A stretch of 64,000 nucleotides of DNA, taken from IMG/VR virus record IMGVR_UViG_3300031576_000002, positions 62,001 to 126,000 of that record. One strand, 5' to 3'. This document shows, in pieces, positions 50,821 to 59,704 of this stretch. Numbering within the stretch: the stretch's first letter is position 1; each line of letters starts with the position of its first letter. The translations under genes were made by a program, and so were the position numbers. This DNA is from a virus. The notes under the pieces were generated by a model, which did no database searches, was not told the DNA's origin, and was given only the letters and a program-made list of their open reading frames with translations.

Positions 50821-51374
50821 GCCGCCAGGATCTGCCGAAGCTCGGAGGCAACTTTACGGAGATTCTCGTGAACCTCCTGCATCGTCGCCTTGGCCTGCGG
50901 CAAGATCAGAAGGTGGTAGGACTCGTACAGCTTGAAGCCGAGGTCGGGAACGCGGGCGTTAACGTAGGTTACCAGGTACTCCTCATCCGCGTCGTCAACG
51001 CCTTCCAGCCTCAAAACCCGCACGTATTCGCTTGGAGTACACCCAAGCTTGAAGTACCAGTGCTTGTCGTTAGGCTCGGCAGCATGCTCCTCCGCAATCT
51101 TCTGGAGGTAGGCCGCGAACGACTTGGGCTTGGCCTGAGCCGTCTTTTCGAACGACGTCCCAGGCCAGACCCAAAATAGAAAACGGTGAAGAGCCGCTGC
51201 GAAGTTCAGCGGGTCTTTCATCTTGACGGCTTCGGCGTACTTCATGACTTCCTGCAAGTCGCCATCCGAAGCACGCCAAAATTCTTCCCACTGGTTCCGA
51301 TTCGCCTCGGAAAACTGATACTGCCCGTACGGACGCCAACGATTTGTCCGGTACCGAGCGGTTAGCTGGGGCAT
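50817..51374 (-). CDS. Late protein of unknown function
   Basis: 185 residues, aromatic-rich N-terminus (RWRPYGQYQFSEANRNQWEE), helical body. It follows the head gene cluster with a 30-base gap. No family recognised. Confidence 0.55.
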   Translation of the reverse strand: MPQLTARYRTNRWRPYGQYQFSEANRNQWEEFWRASDGDLQEVMKYAEAVKMKDPLNFAAALHRFLFWVWPGTSFEKTAQAKPKSFAAYLQKIAEEHAAEPNDKHWYFKLGCTPSEYVRVLRLEGVDDADEEYLVTYVNARVPDLGFKLYESYHLLILPQAKATMQEVHENLRKVASELRQILAA

Positions 51375-51404
51375 GGCGTAGCGCCTCCGTGCAGAAGTAG
51401 GAGG

Positions 51405-52178
51405 CTATTCTCCGTCTTCCATGTGACGCCGCATCGCCTTCTCTTTCGCTCGTTCCAGAGCGCTCTCGAATCCGGCAGAGCCAGGAACTGCGCTCACCGA
51501 AATCTCATCTTCCTCGACTGAGCGCTTCCGCGGCCGGCGAACCGGCTCCTCGGCTTCGTCAGGACGGACGATTCGGGGCTTCGTCTGGAGCGGGGGAGGG
51601 GCCTCACCCGAGCGCGTGTTCAGCACTTCCTGCGCCCACTCGCAAACTTCAAAGTTACGAGCGGCCGAGTGGAGGTACTCCAAGTCGCTATCAGTGAAAC
51701 CGCTCTCCATGGGCAACAGCATGTTGAGTGCCGCCTCCGCGGTCAAGCGCCGATCGTGCAGCTCCTCGACCACATGCAGGACGCGCGGATTGACGAAGTC
51801 CTCCAGCGAGCCGGATTCGTACTTCACCTTGAGACGGGGATCGGCGGTACGTGCCCGCAGGGAAAGCTCGGCGATCTTGTTCTTGACGGCATCCACCCGT
51901 TCGGGATGCTTTGCCAGGTGGCTCCGCGCCTCCTCGGGCTCCCACAGCTTGAGAATTCCGCGACCGATTGCGACACGCAGATCCTGACAGTCGCGAAGCT
52001 GCCGGTTATCCAGCAGTGCGGTCAGGTTGATCGGATCGTGCCCAATCGGCAGGGGCGGAATCTTGAGATCCTTGTTGGGATGGTTCAGTACGAACACTCC
52101 CGGCGGCTGCCCCTTGATCCCGGGGAAGCTGACGTAGATTTCCTCGTTCGAGCTGAATACTTCGTGCAGCGTTGTCAT
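51405..52178 (-). CDS. Late structural-module protein, unknown
   Basis: 257 residues. Beta-rich start (EEIYVSFPGIKGQPPGVFVL), helical centre and a charged C-terminus (RRPRKRSVEEDEISVS). GGAG-like ribosome site. Perhaps a minor head or assembly protein. No family recognised. Confidence 0.5.
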   Translation of the reverse strand: MTTLHEVFSSNEEIYVSFPGIKGQPPGVFVLNHPNKDLKIPPLPIGHDPINLTALLDNRQLRDCQDLRVAIGRGILKLWEPEEARSHLAKHPERVDAVKNKIAELSLRARTADPRLKVKYESGSLEDFVNPRVLHVVEELHDRRLTAEAALNMLLPMESGFTDSDLEYLHSAARNFEVCEWAQEVLNTRSGEAPPPLQTKPRIVRPDEAEEPVRRPRKRSVEEDEISVSAVPGSAGFESALERAKEKAMRRHMEDGE

Positions 52179-52190
52179 GACGTTTCTCCT

Positions 52191-52595
52191 TTAGTCCTCG
52201 TCCATGGGTTCTGCTTCGTCCCGTTCATCCAAGTGGCGGTCCACGAAATGTACTAGCTGGTGGATCGGCACAAGGCCCCTTACGACTTTCACGTCCTTGC
52301 CTGTCATCAGTACCGCGCCTAGATCCAGCTTCTCTCCATCGGGCGCCCAGATCCTTCCGGAAACCTGGTAGCCCTCCGACGTCTTGCCCTCGTCTACGGA
52401 GAGCCGGAATCCCTCTCCGTACAACTCGTCGATGATGTCGAAAAGTTCTTCCGCGAAGGGCGGAAAGAAGTGGACGCCGCGAAAGACGGCGTCCTCTCTC
52501 CGCATCCGGATCGTGTCAGAAACAAGCCGCGAAAGGGGGTATTCGTCACCCCCCTGCGCGGCCAGTTCCCATTCTACAAGCGGGTCCACGCCCAC
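52191..52595 (-). CDS. Small acidic protein, unknown
   Basis: 134 residues, acidic C-terminus (FVDRHLDERDEAEPMDED), helical centre. Between the LREARM protein and the 257-residue protein. No family recognised. Confidence 0.5.
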   Translation of the reverse strand: MGVDPLVEWELAAQGGDEYPLSRLVSDTIRMRREDAVFRGVHFFPPFAEELFDIIDELYGEGFRLSVDEGKTSEGYQVSGRIWAPDGEKLDLGAVLMTGKDVKVVRGLVPIHQLVHFVDRHLDERDEAEPMDED

Positions 52596-52602
52596 CCGCA
52601 GT

Positions 52603-53049
52603 TCAGCTCAGAAAGCGGTCGAGCGCCAGATGCCGTGCCTTCTTGACATCGCGCTCGCTGAAACCCAGACGAGCCATCCGGGCCTCTCGCAGACTTGCAC
52701 TCTTGTTGCCCTTGCCGATGTCGGGCATGCCCTTCTCGCGCCGATGCTCCTTGTAGGAAGCGTCGGCGTCGCCCTTGTCCCAGCCCTCCAGCGGCCGGCG
52801 GCGAGCCACAGGACGACGCTCTGCTGCCTTGCGGCTGCTCTTGCGCGACTCCATGCGCTCGAACGCGGCGTCGATCTTCACCAGCTCTTCACGCACCTTG
52901 TCCTCGGCTTCGGGGCCAAAGACGTAGAGCGCCTCGTGACATTCATCCACGCGATCCGCGAGCCCTCGGTAGCCGCTCTTCTCGATCTCCAGCGCGGCGC
53001 GATCCAGCTCGTCGAGCGCGTCCTCCCTTGCCTTTCTCGACAGTGCCAT
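52603..53049 (-). CDS. Small charged head-module protein with LREARM motif
   Basis: 148 residues, helical and highly charged. Near the C-terminus it reads SLREARMARLGFSERDVKKA; the scaffold protein contains NLREARMRRLAEKEKKA. It follows the major capsid gene after a hairpin. May interact with the same partner as the scaffold during head assembly (inference). Confidence 0.6.
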   Translation of the reverse strand: MALSRKAREDALDELDRAALEIEKSGYRGLADRVDECHEALYVFGPEAEDKVREELVKIDAAFERMESRKSSRKAAERRPVARRRPLEGWDKGDADASYKEHRREKGMPDIGKGNKSASLREARMARLGFSERDVKKARHLALDRFLS

Positions 53050-53071
53050 TTTTTTCTCCCTTTGCTCGGAA

Positions 53072-53095
53072 AGGAGGGGCCTTGCGACCCCTCCT
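53072..53095. terminator. Strong hairpin after the major capsid gene
   Basis: AGGAGGGG pairs with CCCCTCCT around an 8-base loop. On the plus strand it is followed by a run of 7 T, on the minus strand only by TTT, so a leaky terminator or mRNA-stabilising structure on the transcribed strand is possible. Confidence 0.55.
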
Positions 53096-53115
53096 CCGTT
53101 TTTTTCGCGCTGCGC

Positions 53116-54297
53116 TTAGGTCGTCTTGAGACCCTTCGACACGCCGGCCTTGGTAATGATGAGTTCGTCGATCAGCTCCCACCAGAACCAGCCCCGCACC
53201 GGCTTGCCGGCCTGGAACTGATTCGTCGGCTCGCTGAACAACTCGACCCACACCGGGAAGCCGCCGAGGTACTCAGGAGCGGTCACGCAGAAGATTTCAC
53301 CAGGACGGATGACCTCGAAGTCGTTCGGACGGCGACCGGCCGAAACGATCACGGGGACGCTGAGGATCATCCCGATGAAGCCTGCCATGACCAGCTCGCG
53401 CTGCGTCACGTTGTCCACTTCCTGGCTCATCACCGTCACGAAGTCGGAAATCTCGCGGCGGTTGACCAGAAACTTGTCGGCCACGAGCCGATTCTTCTCC
53501 ACCTGGTAGCGAATCGCTTCCATGGTGGCGAGGTTGGCGGTGGCAAAGAACACGAGGTCGTTCACCGCAGTTGCTGCGGCGTCGAGCCGGCTACGCAGGA
53601 TGCTGTCCTCCTGCTTCTCGATCGCCTGCCGAGCACGATCCTGGATGCGGCTCAGGATGTCGTAGCCCGCCTGGTACACGTCAGCCAGGTTGATGGTCGG
53701 GTACGCGGACACCACACGCGGGACCGGGAACACGTACCGGCCACCCAGACGGGTTTCCGGGGTCTGTGCGTCCACGCCCACATCGAACGCCGTCGCGAAA
53801 ACGTCCTTGTCGTACCGGACGGTTTCGCCCTGCCTCACCAATCTCACGGGCAGGATCCGACGGCTGAACCCGTCGTAGTCGAGCGTCTCCTTGACGGGAT
53901 TGACGAGCTGCTGGCCAAGAATTTCGAACGCCTCTCCGCGGGGATTCGCCAGCGCCTCGCGGATCATTCCTTCCTCTTCCGCAGCCGTGACGTTGATGCC
54001 TGCGCTTGCGGTGCGATCCCAGGTCGGGACAGCATCGACCTCGCCCTCCGCCATGCTGTCGATCACATGCTTGATCTGGAACAGGACGTCGCGCTGGTCG
54101 TAGGCGTTGATCTCACCCTGACGGTCGAAGACCATCTCCCGCGAACGCTGCTTGGTACCAGCGCGGGTCAGACCGCCGAAAGCGGGAAGGTTGGCGGGCT
54201 CGCCAGTGCGGCGATCCCGGTAGGTCAGACCGGCAGGCGCGAGCGGCTTCTTGCCCCCCGTGGCTGCGGCGCCCAGTTGAAGATACGGGTTAGACAT
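53116..54297 (-). CDS. Major capsid protein (HK97 fold)
   Basis: 393 residues. The start is the second of two in-frame ATGs: AAGGAG lies right before the first and 6 bases before the ATG at 54297, which fits the ribosome spacing. The body shows the HK97 pattern (helical N-terminal region, QAIEKQEDSILRSRLDAA spine-like helix, MAGFIGMILSVPVIVSAGRR P-domain, C-terminal EIFCVTAPEYLGGFPVWVEL). It follows protease, scaffold and a decoration-like protein, the usual order. Forms the icosahedral shell. Confidence 0.88.
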   Translation of the reverse strand: MSNPYLQLGAAATGGKKPLAPAGLTYRDRRTGEPANLPAFGGLTRAGTKQRSREMVFDRQGEINAYDQRDVLFQIKHVIDSMAEGEVDAVPTWDRTASAGINVTAAEEEGMIREALANPRGEAFEILGQQLVNPVKETLDYDGFSRRILPVRLVRQGETVRYDKDVFATAFDVGVDAQTPETRLGGRYVFPVPRVVSAYPTINLADVYQAGYDILSRIQDRARQAIEKQEDSILRSRLDAAATAVNDLVFFATANLATMEAIRYQVEKNRLVADKFLVNRREISDFVTVMSQEVDNVTQRELVMAGFIGMILSVPVIVSAGRRPNDFEVIRPGEIFCVTAPEYLGGFPVWVELFSEPTNQFQAGKPVRGWFWWELIDELIITKAGVSKGLKTT

Positions 54298-54320
54298 TTT
54301 CATCTCCTTTTGGAAGGGGC

Positions 54321-54335
54321 GGAGGAATTTCCTCC
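54321..54335. other. Palindrome upstream of the capsid gene
   Basis: GGAGGAA and TTCCTCC pair around one base in the gap between the decoration-like gene and the capsid gene. Almost perfectly palindromic; likely a hairpin that affects mRNA stability or processing ahead of the abundant capsid message. Confidence 0.4.
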
Positions 54336-54365
54336 TCCACTCCGGATTTCAGTTCGTCTTTGTCA

Positions 54366-55088
54366 TCAGGCCGGGAGCAGAGTCCCGAACTCGACCTCCA
54401 GCATCTCGTTGGACGCATTCGGCGGAGTAATCACTCGGCCGAACACTCGCGTTCCCACCACTGTCGTCACGCGCCCCACCGCGTTCACGTACAGGGCATC
54501 GTTGACTGCGTAGTCCTGCGCGGTGTCGTACATCGACGTGTAGACCTGAGTGTCCGCCTGAAGGACGGTCGCCAGGCCGTTGCCTAGGGTGTCGTCAGGC
54601 TGCCGATCGTAGTTGATGCCCAGGGTCAGCAGCTCGGCCACGGTGATGTTGCGCCGGTAGCGAATCGTGATCGTTCCGCCAGCAGGAATCGGGTTCGCGC
54701 CCGCGCCGGTACGGGTGATCCCGCCGCCCGCCGTCAGGGTGTACTCGCCCGTCGCGACCGAGATGTCGGTACCGTCCTCCAGCTCGCCGAAATCCGAGCC
54801 GGCCTCGACCGAGGTGCCGCGAAGCTGGATCGGACCGTTGGTCGGAGCGCCGGTACCATCGACGAACGTGATGGTCTCGATCTCGACCTTGGTAACGGTT
54901 GTGGTCTTGTCACCCCAGAACATTCCGATCGGGGTCTCGGCCGTTCCGCCGGTCGCCAGAGTCACGATGGTAGCGCCCGAGCTGTCCGAGGTAAGAGCTG
55001 CGATGTTGCCCGCCTCCCAGTTCGCACTGGGATCAGCGGTGTAAGAGCGCCGCTTGTCGATGAAGAGCTGCGACTTGTCGATAGCCAT
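54366..55088 (-). CDS. Head decoration-like protein
   Basis: 240 residues, beta-rich, Gly/Thr rich (SGATIVTLATGGTAETPIGM; TGEYTLTAGGGITRTGAGAN), no hydrophobic segment. It lies between scaffold and major capsid gene, where lambda gpD-like decoration proteins are found. The C-terminus ends in FGTLLPA. Assigned from location and composition. Confidence 0.6.
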   Translation of the reverse strand: MAIDKSQLFIDKRRSYTADPSANWEAGNIAALTSDSSGATIVTLATGGTAETPIGMFWGDKTTTVTKVEIETITFVDGTGAPTNGPIQLRGTSVEAGSDFGELEDGTDISVATGEYTLTAGGGITRTGAGANPIPAGGTITIRYRRNITVAELLTLGINYDRQPDDTLGNGLATVLQADTQVYTSMYDTAQDYAVNDALYVNAVGRVTTVVGTRVFGRVITPPNASNEMLEVEFGTLLPA

Positions 55089-55114
55089 TGGAAGTTCTCC
55101 TTGATGCCAGTGCC

Positions 55115-56758
55115 TTACCGGCGTGCGTTGAACATGGCAGCGAGCTTACGGCGGTTCTCCAGACCCGCAGGCTTCGGCACGATGGCCGCAAACCGTGCAG
55201 CAAGATCGCTCCCTCTCTCGTCCATTCCGTCCCCGTCCGTTGATGGCACTGCGCTTCCAGCCGCAGCCCGCAGACGCATCGAACGCGCCTCCACGCTGCG
55301 CGCTGCAATCTCTTCTTCCTCGGGCTCGGGCGGCATGAGCGTGTTGGCCCGCCGCACCGTCCGCTCCCACTCTGCCAAGCTCTGATCTTCCATCCCCATC
55401 CACTCGTTCGCCTGCTCCATCAGGCTCTCGCCGTACTTCTCACCGGCCAGGCGGAACGCCCGCTCGATCACGGCGATCGGGTTGTTGATCCCGACCTTTT
55501 CCAGTACGTCATGGAAAGCGACCTTGAGCGGATTCGCGGTCAGGTTGCGGTTGGCGGCCAGGATCGCGATCTGGAACGTCCGCTTGAAACGCTCCATGTG
55601 ATCCGCAGCCGCTCGCTTGGCGACAGCCGTGATCTCTGCCTTGGAGGCGTAGACCGCTTCCTTGGGAGCCTTCGGGCACTTGGGGCAGTCTTCCATGTCG
55701 TGATCGGCACAGCGCGTTGCCGCTACCTTCTCCTCGGCAGGAGCAGGAGTCGGAGCCGTTGCCGGAGCCTCGGGGGCCTTTGCAGCTTCCGCCTCCGGAG
55801 CCACGTCCACGGGAGTCGCCTGAAGGCTGTCCATCGCGTCGGCGAAGCCCTTCTTGTGGATGGCTTTCAGGATGCGCATGCCGTACTCACGCTTGGCGTA
55901 CTCGGACGGATCCACGCCCTCGGGCCGATCGATCCGAGCGATCTTCTGGTTGGTGTCGGTACGGACCACATGCCAGGCGCGCTTGCCGGTCTCGCCCACC
56001 AACTGCACAGAAAGGCTGGACTTGGCCGCACCCTTGGGATTGAAGGTGTCCTTCCACATGGGAGGAGTCTTGCCGCGCTCTTCCTTGGTCCGCTTCTCGA
56101 TCTCGCTCGCCGGATTGAAGTTCTCCACAGAACCCGCATCCGACTTGAGATCGTCGCGCTGCTCTTCGGAGCGCCAGTGATCGCGCAGGGTCGTGTCCGG
56201 TCCCTCCGGAACGTCGTGGCTCTGCGCCTTCTTCTCCTTCTCAGCCAATCGGCGCATACGCGCCTCACGTAGATTTCCCATGGGGTAGCTCCTTGTCGCC
56301 TTTCTCGCTCCGTAGAACGTCTGGGAGAGGCCGTATTCTTCGCCCGTGACCGTGTCGTCGTCAGTCAACTCGTCTTTGCGCTCGCGGACTTCCTCATCGA
56401 TCTCGGCAGGAGAGGCTTCATCCATCTTGATCTCGTGCAAGATCTCCTCGTGAGATCGCAGCACGTCCGAGATTTCTTCCAGGCTGTCCTCGATGCCGCG
56501 AAGCTGATCGTCAATACCGCTGTCCTCGCCCGCGGGGGCCGGTGCGGGAGCTGCCATCTCCTCTTCGGGCTCTTCGGGGGGCAGCAGATCCTCCACCGGC
56601 TCTCCGTCTCCGACCTCTTCCTCGTCTTCTGTCTCTTCCTGTGCAAGACGATCCATCCGATGGCGCAGAGAATCGCGCTCGATCGGATCGACTTCCTCTT
56701 CGAGGCGCTGCTCGTACTGTCGCAGCTTCTGTGCAAGGATTGCGTGCATTCGCCTCAC
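55115..56758 (-). CDS. Prohead scaffold protein
   Basis: 547 residues, GTG start overlapping the protease stop (GTGA); an ATG three codons in is the alternative. Very acidic, Glu/Pro/Ala-rich N-terminal third (EETEDEEEVGDGEPVEDLLP), then helical C-terminal half. A CxxC pair (CADHDMEDCPKCP) and the motif NLREARMRRL are visible. Sits between protease and capsid genes, the standard place of scaffolds, which are removed by the protease during maturation. Confidence 0.75.
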   Translation of the reverse strand: MRRMHAILAQKLRQYEQRLEEEVDPIERDSLRHRMDRLAQEETEDEEEVGDGEPVEDLLPPEEPEEEMAAPAPAPAGEDSGIDDQLRGIEDSLEEISDVLRSHEEILHEIKMDEASPAEIDEEVRERKDELTDDDTVTGEEYGLSQTFYGARKATRSYPMGNLREARMRRLAEKEKKAQSHDVPEGPDTTLRDHWRSEEQRDDLKSDAGSVENFNPASEIEKRTKEERGKTPPMWKDTFNPKGAAKSSLSVQLVGETGKRAWHVVRTDTNQKIARIDRPEGVDPSEYAKREYGMRILKAIHKKGFADAMDSLQATPVDVAPEAEAAKAPEAPATAPTPAPAEEKVAATRCADHDMEDCPKCPKAPKEAVYASKAEITAVAKRAAADHMERFKRTFQIAILAANRNLTANPLKVAFHDVLEKVGINNPIAVIERAFRLAGEKYGESLMEQANEWMGMEDQSLAEWERTVRRANTLMPPEPEEEEIAARSVEARSMRLRAAAGSAVPSTDGDGMDERGSDLAARFAAIVPKPAGLENRRKLAAMFNARR

Positions 56759-57624
56759 CCGAACAAGTGCGCGCCGAGGCGTGCCATGCCCTCGGGAAGA
56801 CGGTTTACGTTGGCCTTGAAGTAGCGCAGAATCTCATCACGATCGTCCCGGTCCAGATCGAGACTTTCGATCAGGGGAACGGCTCGTGAAGCGGCCTTGG
56901 CGATCGGCGTGGGAGCGTTCTGGGCCAACTTGCCCAGCATCGCAATCGTCCGCGCCTTCTTGTCGGCAGGATCGGGAACGTCGGAAAGCTCTGTGAAGGA
57001 TACGCCAAAGCAGTTCTCGTAGCAGAGCTTTCCCGCCACATGCTGCATCTTCTGACTACGCAGATGAAAGCACAGATCATCTTCGGTACTTGCGTACTTC
57101 TGACAGATCGAGCATTGGACTTTAGCCGCCAAGCAGCCCATGCTGCACGAATCTCTCCTACCTGTCTCGTAATCTTGGGCTAACCGAGTATCTTTCGCGC
57201 GATCAATGGCTACCAACGCTTCGATGAATTTTTCTTGCGCACTCTCCCGATTGAAGTGGCAATCAGGAATAAAGCCTCTAGCCTGGGTACGATCCGCTGC
57301 CTGATGATTTACATGAAACGGAACATTCTGAAACGTCTGGTAGACTTGACAATTACGCGAAGCATCGAACCGGCGAAGCTCCGGCTCTGAGAACATATCG
57401 CCGTTTGAATTTGGCGTGTCTGCCGTAACCGCTCGTACTACAACGAAGAGGTAGTCTTTGGGATCGTTCGAGATGTTGTAAATCTCGGAAACGGCATTGA
57501 AAATATCCGAGCTGAGGATGTTCTCACGTTCACCGAAAACGGTGAAGCGGGCTTTCTTTTGAAAGCCGCCTTTGGGCGCGTCCAGGACGCGCAAGACGCG
57601 AGCTTCGGCAGTAAGAGCAAACAT
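56755..57624 (-). CDS. Prohead maturation protease
   Basis: 289 residues. NSNGDMFSEPELRRFDASRN, then NVPFHVNHQ with the likely catalytic His, and ETGRRDSCSMGCLAAK with the likely catalytic Ser, follow the S78-type prohead protease order. A Cys cluster (CSICQK ... CFHL ... CYENC) suggests a zinc-binding insertion, unusual for the family. It precedes the scaffold, as expected for a head protease. Confidence 0.7.
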   Translation of the reverse strand: MFALTAEARVLRVLDAPKGGFQKKARFTVFGERENILSSDIFNAVSEIYNISNDPKDYLFVVVRAVTADTPNSNGDMFSEPELRRFDASRNCQVYQTFQNVPFHVNHQAADRTQARGFIPDCHFNRESAQEKFIEALVAIDRAKDTRLAQDYETGRRDSCSMGCLAAKVQCSICQKYASTEDDLCFHLRSQKMQHVAGKLCYENCFGVSFTELSDVPDPADKKARTIAMLGKLAQNAPTPIAKAASRAVPLIESLDLDRDDRDEILRYFKANVNRLPEGMARLGAHLFG

Positions 57625-57689
57625 GGCTTTGGGTTTGACCCAAAGCCAGTGTAAAAGCCGGTCAACTACTCAAAATAAAGGGGCGTTTC

Positions 57690-57836
57690 CTACTTTGCGG
57701 GAGGAGGGGGAGCTGGTTCCGCTTTAGAGGGCGCGTGCGGGTTCTGACAGCGCTCGCCAGGCTTATTGAGCGCGCCGCACTGCGGACACGGAACGAGCAC
57801 GGACTGAACAGGGGCATCTCCGGTCTTGTAAAACAT
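57690..57836 (-). CDS. 48-residue zinc-ribbon protein
   Basis: Frame from the ATG at 57836: MFYKTGDAPVQSVLVPCPQC, GALNKPGERCQNP and a proline/alanine tail. CPQC with CQNP gives a CxxC plus Cys pattern of a small zinc ribbon. Gap of 9 bases from the coiled-coil gene upstream. Function unknown. Confidence 0.65.
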   Translation of the reverse strand: MFYKTGDAPVQSVLVPCPQCGALNKPGERCQNPHAPSKAEPAPPPPAK

Positions 57837-57845
57837 GGTCGCTCC

Positions 57846-58271
57846 TCAATCGCGTAGGACGCTGATGACCTTCCCATCTCGCACGACAAAACGCTTATCG
57901 CCCACGCGAATCGTAGAAGTGGACAGGTTCAAGATGTTCTCGATTCTGCCATGAAGCATGTGTCGGACTTCCTCACGCACAGAGTCTACATCGAGACTCT
58001 TGTAGAGCGCAAGGTACTGGAGCGCGGCGTGATCGCTTACCTCTAAGAAGGGGTCCGCGCCATTTCCGTTTGGAGCCTTCTCTCGCAGCTTCTTGGCTTC
58101 GGCGATCTTCTGCTGGACAAGGTGGAGTTCGTCCGCCTTGGCAATCCTTCTCTTTTTGAGGTCTTCCTCCGTCTGCCGAGCTTCTTCGTACTCGGCGCGG
58201 AGCAGGTCCTGCTTTTCCTGCAAGGACTTGAGCCATGCTCCCAGGTCCCGGTACGGGTTCGGCGCCGCCAC
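57846..58271 (-). CDS. Coiled-coil protein of unknown function
   Basis: 141 residues. N-terminal half is a long charged coiled coil (EKQDLLRAEYEEARQTEEDL), the C-terminal part beta-like (TSTIRVGDKRFVVRDGKVIS). Upstream of head genes; perhaps a core component of the prohead. Family not recognised. Confidence 0.55.
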   Translation of the reverse strand: MAAPNPYRDLGAWLKSLQEKQDLLRAEYEEARQTEEDLKKRRIAKADELHLVQQKIAEAKKLREKAPNGNGADPFLEVSDHAALQYLALYKSLDVDSVREEVRHMLHGRIENILNLSTSTIRVGDKRFVVRDGKVISVLRD

Positions 58272-58275
58272 GTTT

Positions 58276-58515
58276 TTAGCTAGGAACGGTTGGCGGCCAG
58301 CTCACCCAAATTCCCCGCGCTAGCTTGCGCGGGCGCCCTTTGAAATCGTACGAGGGACCTACCAGAACCGTCTCGTAGATTCCCGTGTAGGGACTCAAAT
58401 CTCTGGAGGCTTTGATGGTGACATCCAGGAGCCAGGAAAGGTTGTCCCGTCTGTAGCGCTTGAGCTTCTTGTCGAGCGTCGCGAGAAAGTCAGACTGCTT
58501 GACGTTTAGCGCCAC
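58276..58515 (-). CDS. Small protein, unknown
   Basis: 79 residues with a basic helical start (LDKKLKRYRRDNLSWLLD) and a Pro/Trp-containing end. Overlaps the upstream regulator gene by 26 bases. Unknown. Confidence 0.5.
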   Translation of the reverse strand: MALNVKQSDFLATLDKKLKRYRRDNLSWLLDVTIKASRDLSPYTGIYETVLVGPSYDFKGRPRKLARGIWVSWPPTVPS

Positions 58516-58909
58516 GAGATCCTCCGGCTAGGACAAGCAGGTCGGGCTTTTCCGCAGGTCCTACGTGCTGCTCGTAAATCGCGGTAACCGTACTATTTAG
58601 CTCTCCGTTTGCGATACCGGGGGGCAGTAGTTTGCTATTCCACTCAGCCAGGACAGATTTTCCAAGTTCCGTCAGCTTGTAGTATTCCGCCCTAAGATCG
58701 TCTTTGGAGCGCTGAAGGATAATATATTCCTTGTCTTTCAACTTTTGCAGGAGTCCACTAACGTGGGCGTGATGGAGCTTCAAGAGTTCCGCCAGCCTGC
58801 AAGTTCTCTCGCAGTGCCAGTTCAGCAAGAGCAGGATAGCGTGCAGAGTCGGGATACGCCTTCCCAGCAGTGCAGCGGCTATCAGCAATTCGTCCACGTA
58901 GTCCCCCAA
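58490..58909 (-). CDS. MarR-like winged-helix protein
   Basis: 139 residues. Residues ~20-105 form a winged helix: CRLAELLKLHHAHVSGLLQK recognition helix, then LKDKEYIILQRSKDDLRAEY wing, then KLTELGKSVLAEW dimer-type helix. MarR-family repressors bind promoters. In a phage it may control late or early genes; no operator seen nearby. Confidence 0.75.
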   Translation of the reverse strand: MGDYVDELLIAAALLGRRIPTLHAILLLLNWHCERTCRLAELLKLHHAHVSGLLQKLKDKEYIILQRSKDDLRAEYYKLTELGKSVLAEWNSKLLPPGIANGELNSTVTAIYEQHVGPAEKPDLLVLAGGSRGAKRQAV

Positions 58910-58939
58910 GGCTACACCCGAAAGCCAAAAAATCGAGAC

Positions 58940-59182
58940 CTAGTTTCCGAAAACCGCATCGAGCGGCACTTGCAGCGCTTTGGCAATCAGGCGGGCGTTG
59001 CTGACCCGGGGCTCTCTGCGGCCAGAGCAGTATTTCCAGATCTCTTGCGGGCTGATCCCGGACGTTCCCGGCGCCGCTGTTCGAGTCAGGCGGGACAGCT
59101 CGCGCTGGTTGATACCCTTCTCCCGCAAGATCCGCCTTAGAGTATCGGCGGTCGCAGACTTCTTCGTCTTCGGTCTTCCCAT
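58940..59182 (-). CDS. XRE-type helix-turn-helix protein
   Basis: 80 residues from the ATG at 59182. RRILREKGINQRELSRLTRT and IARALQ-like AKALQVPLDAVFG form a Cro/C1 helix-turn-helix. Gap of 30 bases to the MarR-like gene. It could regulate the neighbouring genes; the target is unknown. Confidence 0.78.
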   Translation of the reverse strand: MGRPKTKKSATADTLRRILREKGINQRELSRLTRTAAPGTSGISPQEIWKYCSGRREPRVSNARLIAKALQVPLDAVFGN

Positions 59183-59189
59183 GCACGTA

Positions 59190-59702
59190 CTATACACCAG
59201 CTCGCTCGGAGAGAACGCTCACAAAGGGCTCGATCGCAGGCTTGACTTCTACGAGTTCGGATGCCGCCTCGACCGTCTGCATCATGGGCTCCCTTCCTGC
59301 CCGCGGACCTGACTGCAAGTCGTGCAGCTTGAACTCGACCCGCCAGCGTTCGCCGTCGTGCTTCATGTCGTAGATGAGCTGGGCATGGGGTGCTTCCTCC
59401 CAGACGGTCTCCTTGACCATCTTCGGCGTACCGTCCTCGTTTTTGAGCAGACCCCGCAAGACGTGGTTGTCTTGCACCTCCCTTACGATACCGGACTTCC
59501 GGTAGAAAGACATGATGCCCTGGACATAGGTAAGCCCGTCCCAGGCTTGCACGCGCGCGTTCAGACTCCAGTACAGCCGTCCAAAATTGACACGTCCAGC
59601 CAGAGGAGAGTTCGACATGCGCTCCAGCAGGTACTCGCGGAACGCAATAGCTTCTCGGACACGGTCTTCCACCGCATCCGCTGCTCGAACTCGTATCGTC
59701 AT
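59190..59702 (-). CDS. Late protein of unknown function
   Basis: 170 residues. The ATG at 59702 is chosen because it follows the upstream stop by 2 bases; an in-frame start 20 codons earlier would overlap that gene. Helical N-terminal half (DAVEDRVREAIAFREYLLER), beta C-terminal half. Unknown family. Confidence 0.55.
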   Translation of the reverse strand: MTIRVRAADAVEDRVREAIAFREYLLERMSNSPLAGRVNFGRLYWSLNARVQAWDGLTYVQGIMSFYRKSGIVREVQDNHVLRGLLKNEDGTPKMVKETVWEEAPHAQLIYDMKHDGERWRVEFKLHDLQSGPRAGREPMMQTVEAASELVEVKPAIEPFVSVLSERAGV

Positions 59703-59704
59703 TG

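Noticed and set aside
52384-54513. Long plus-strand frame of 709 codons opposite capsid and neighbouring genes
   Set aside because: It lies antisense to clear capsid and neighbour genes, has no ribosome site and reads as low-complexity Arg/Ser/Leu typical of antisense of GC-rich genes.
55511-56272. Plus-strand frame of 253 codons
   Set aside because: Antisense of the scaffold gene, composition reflects its acidic repeats.
58758-59186. Minus-strand frame of 142 codons overlapping the two regulators
   Set aside because: Overlaps the XRE-like and MarR-like genes in a third frame; Ala/Arg/Gly-rich noise.
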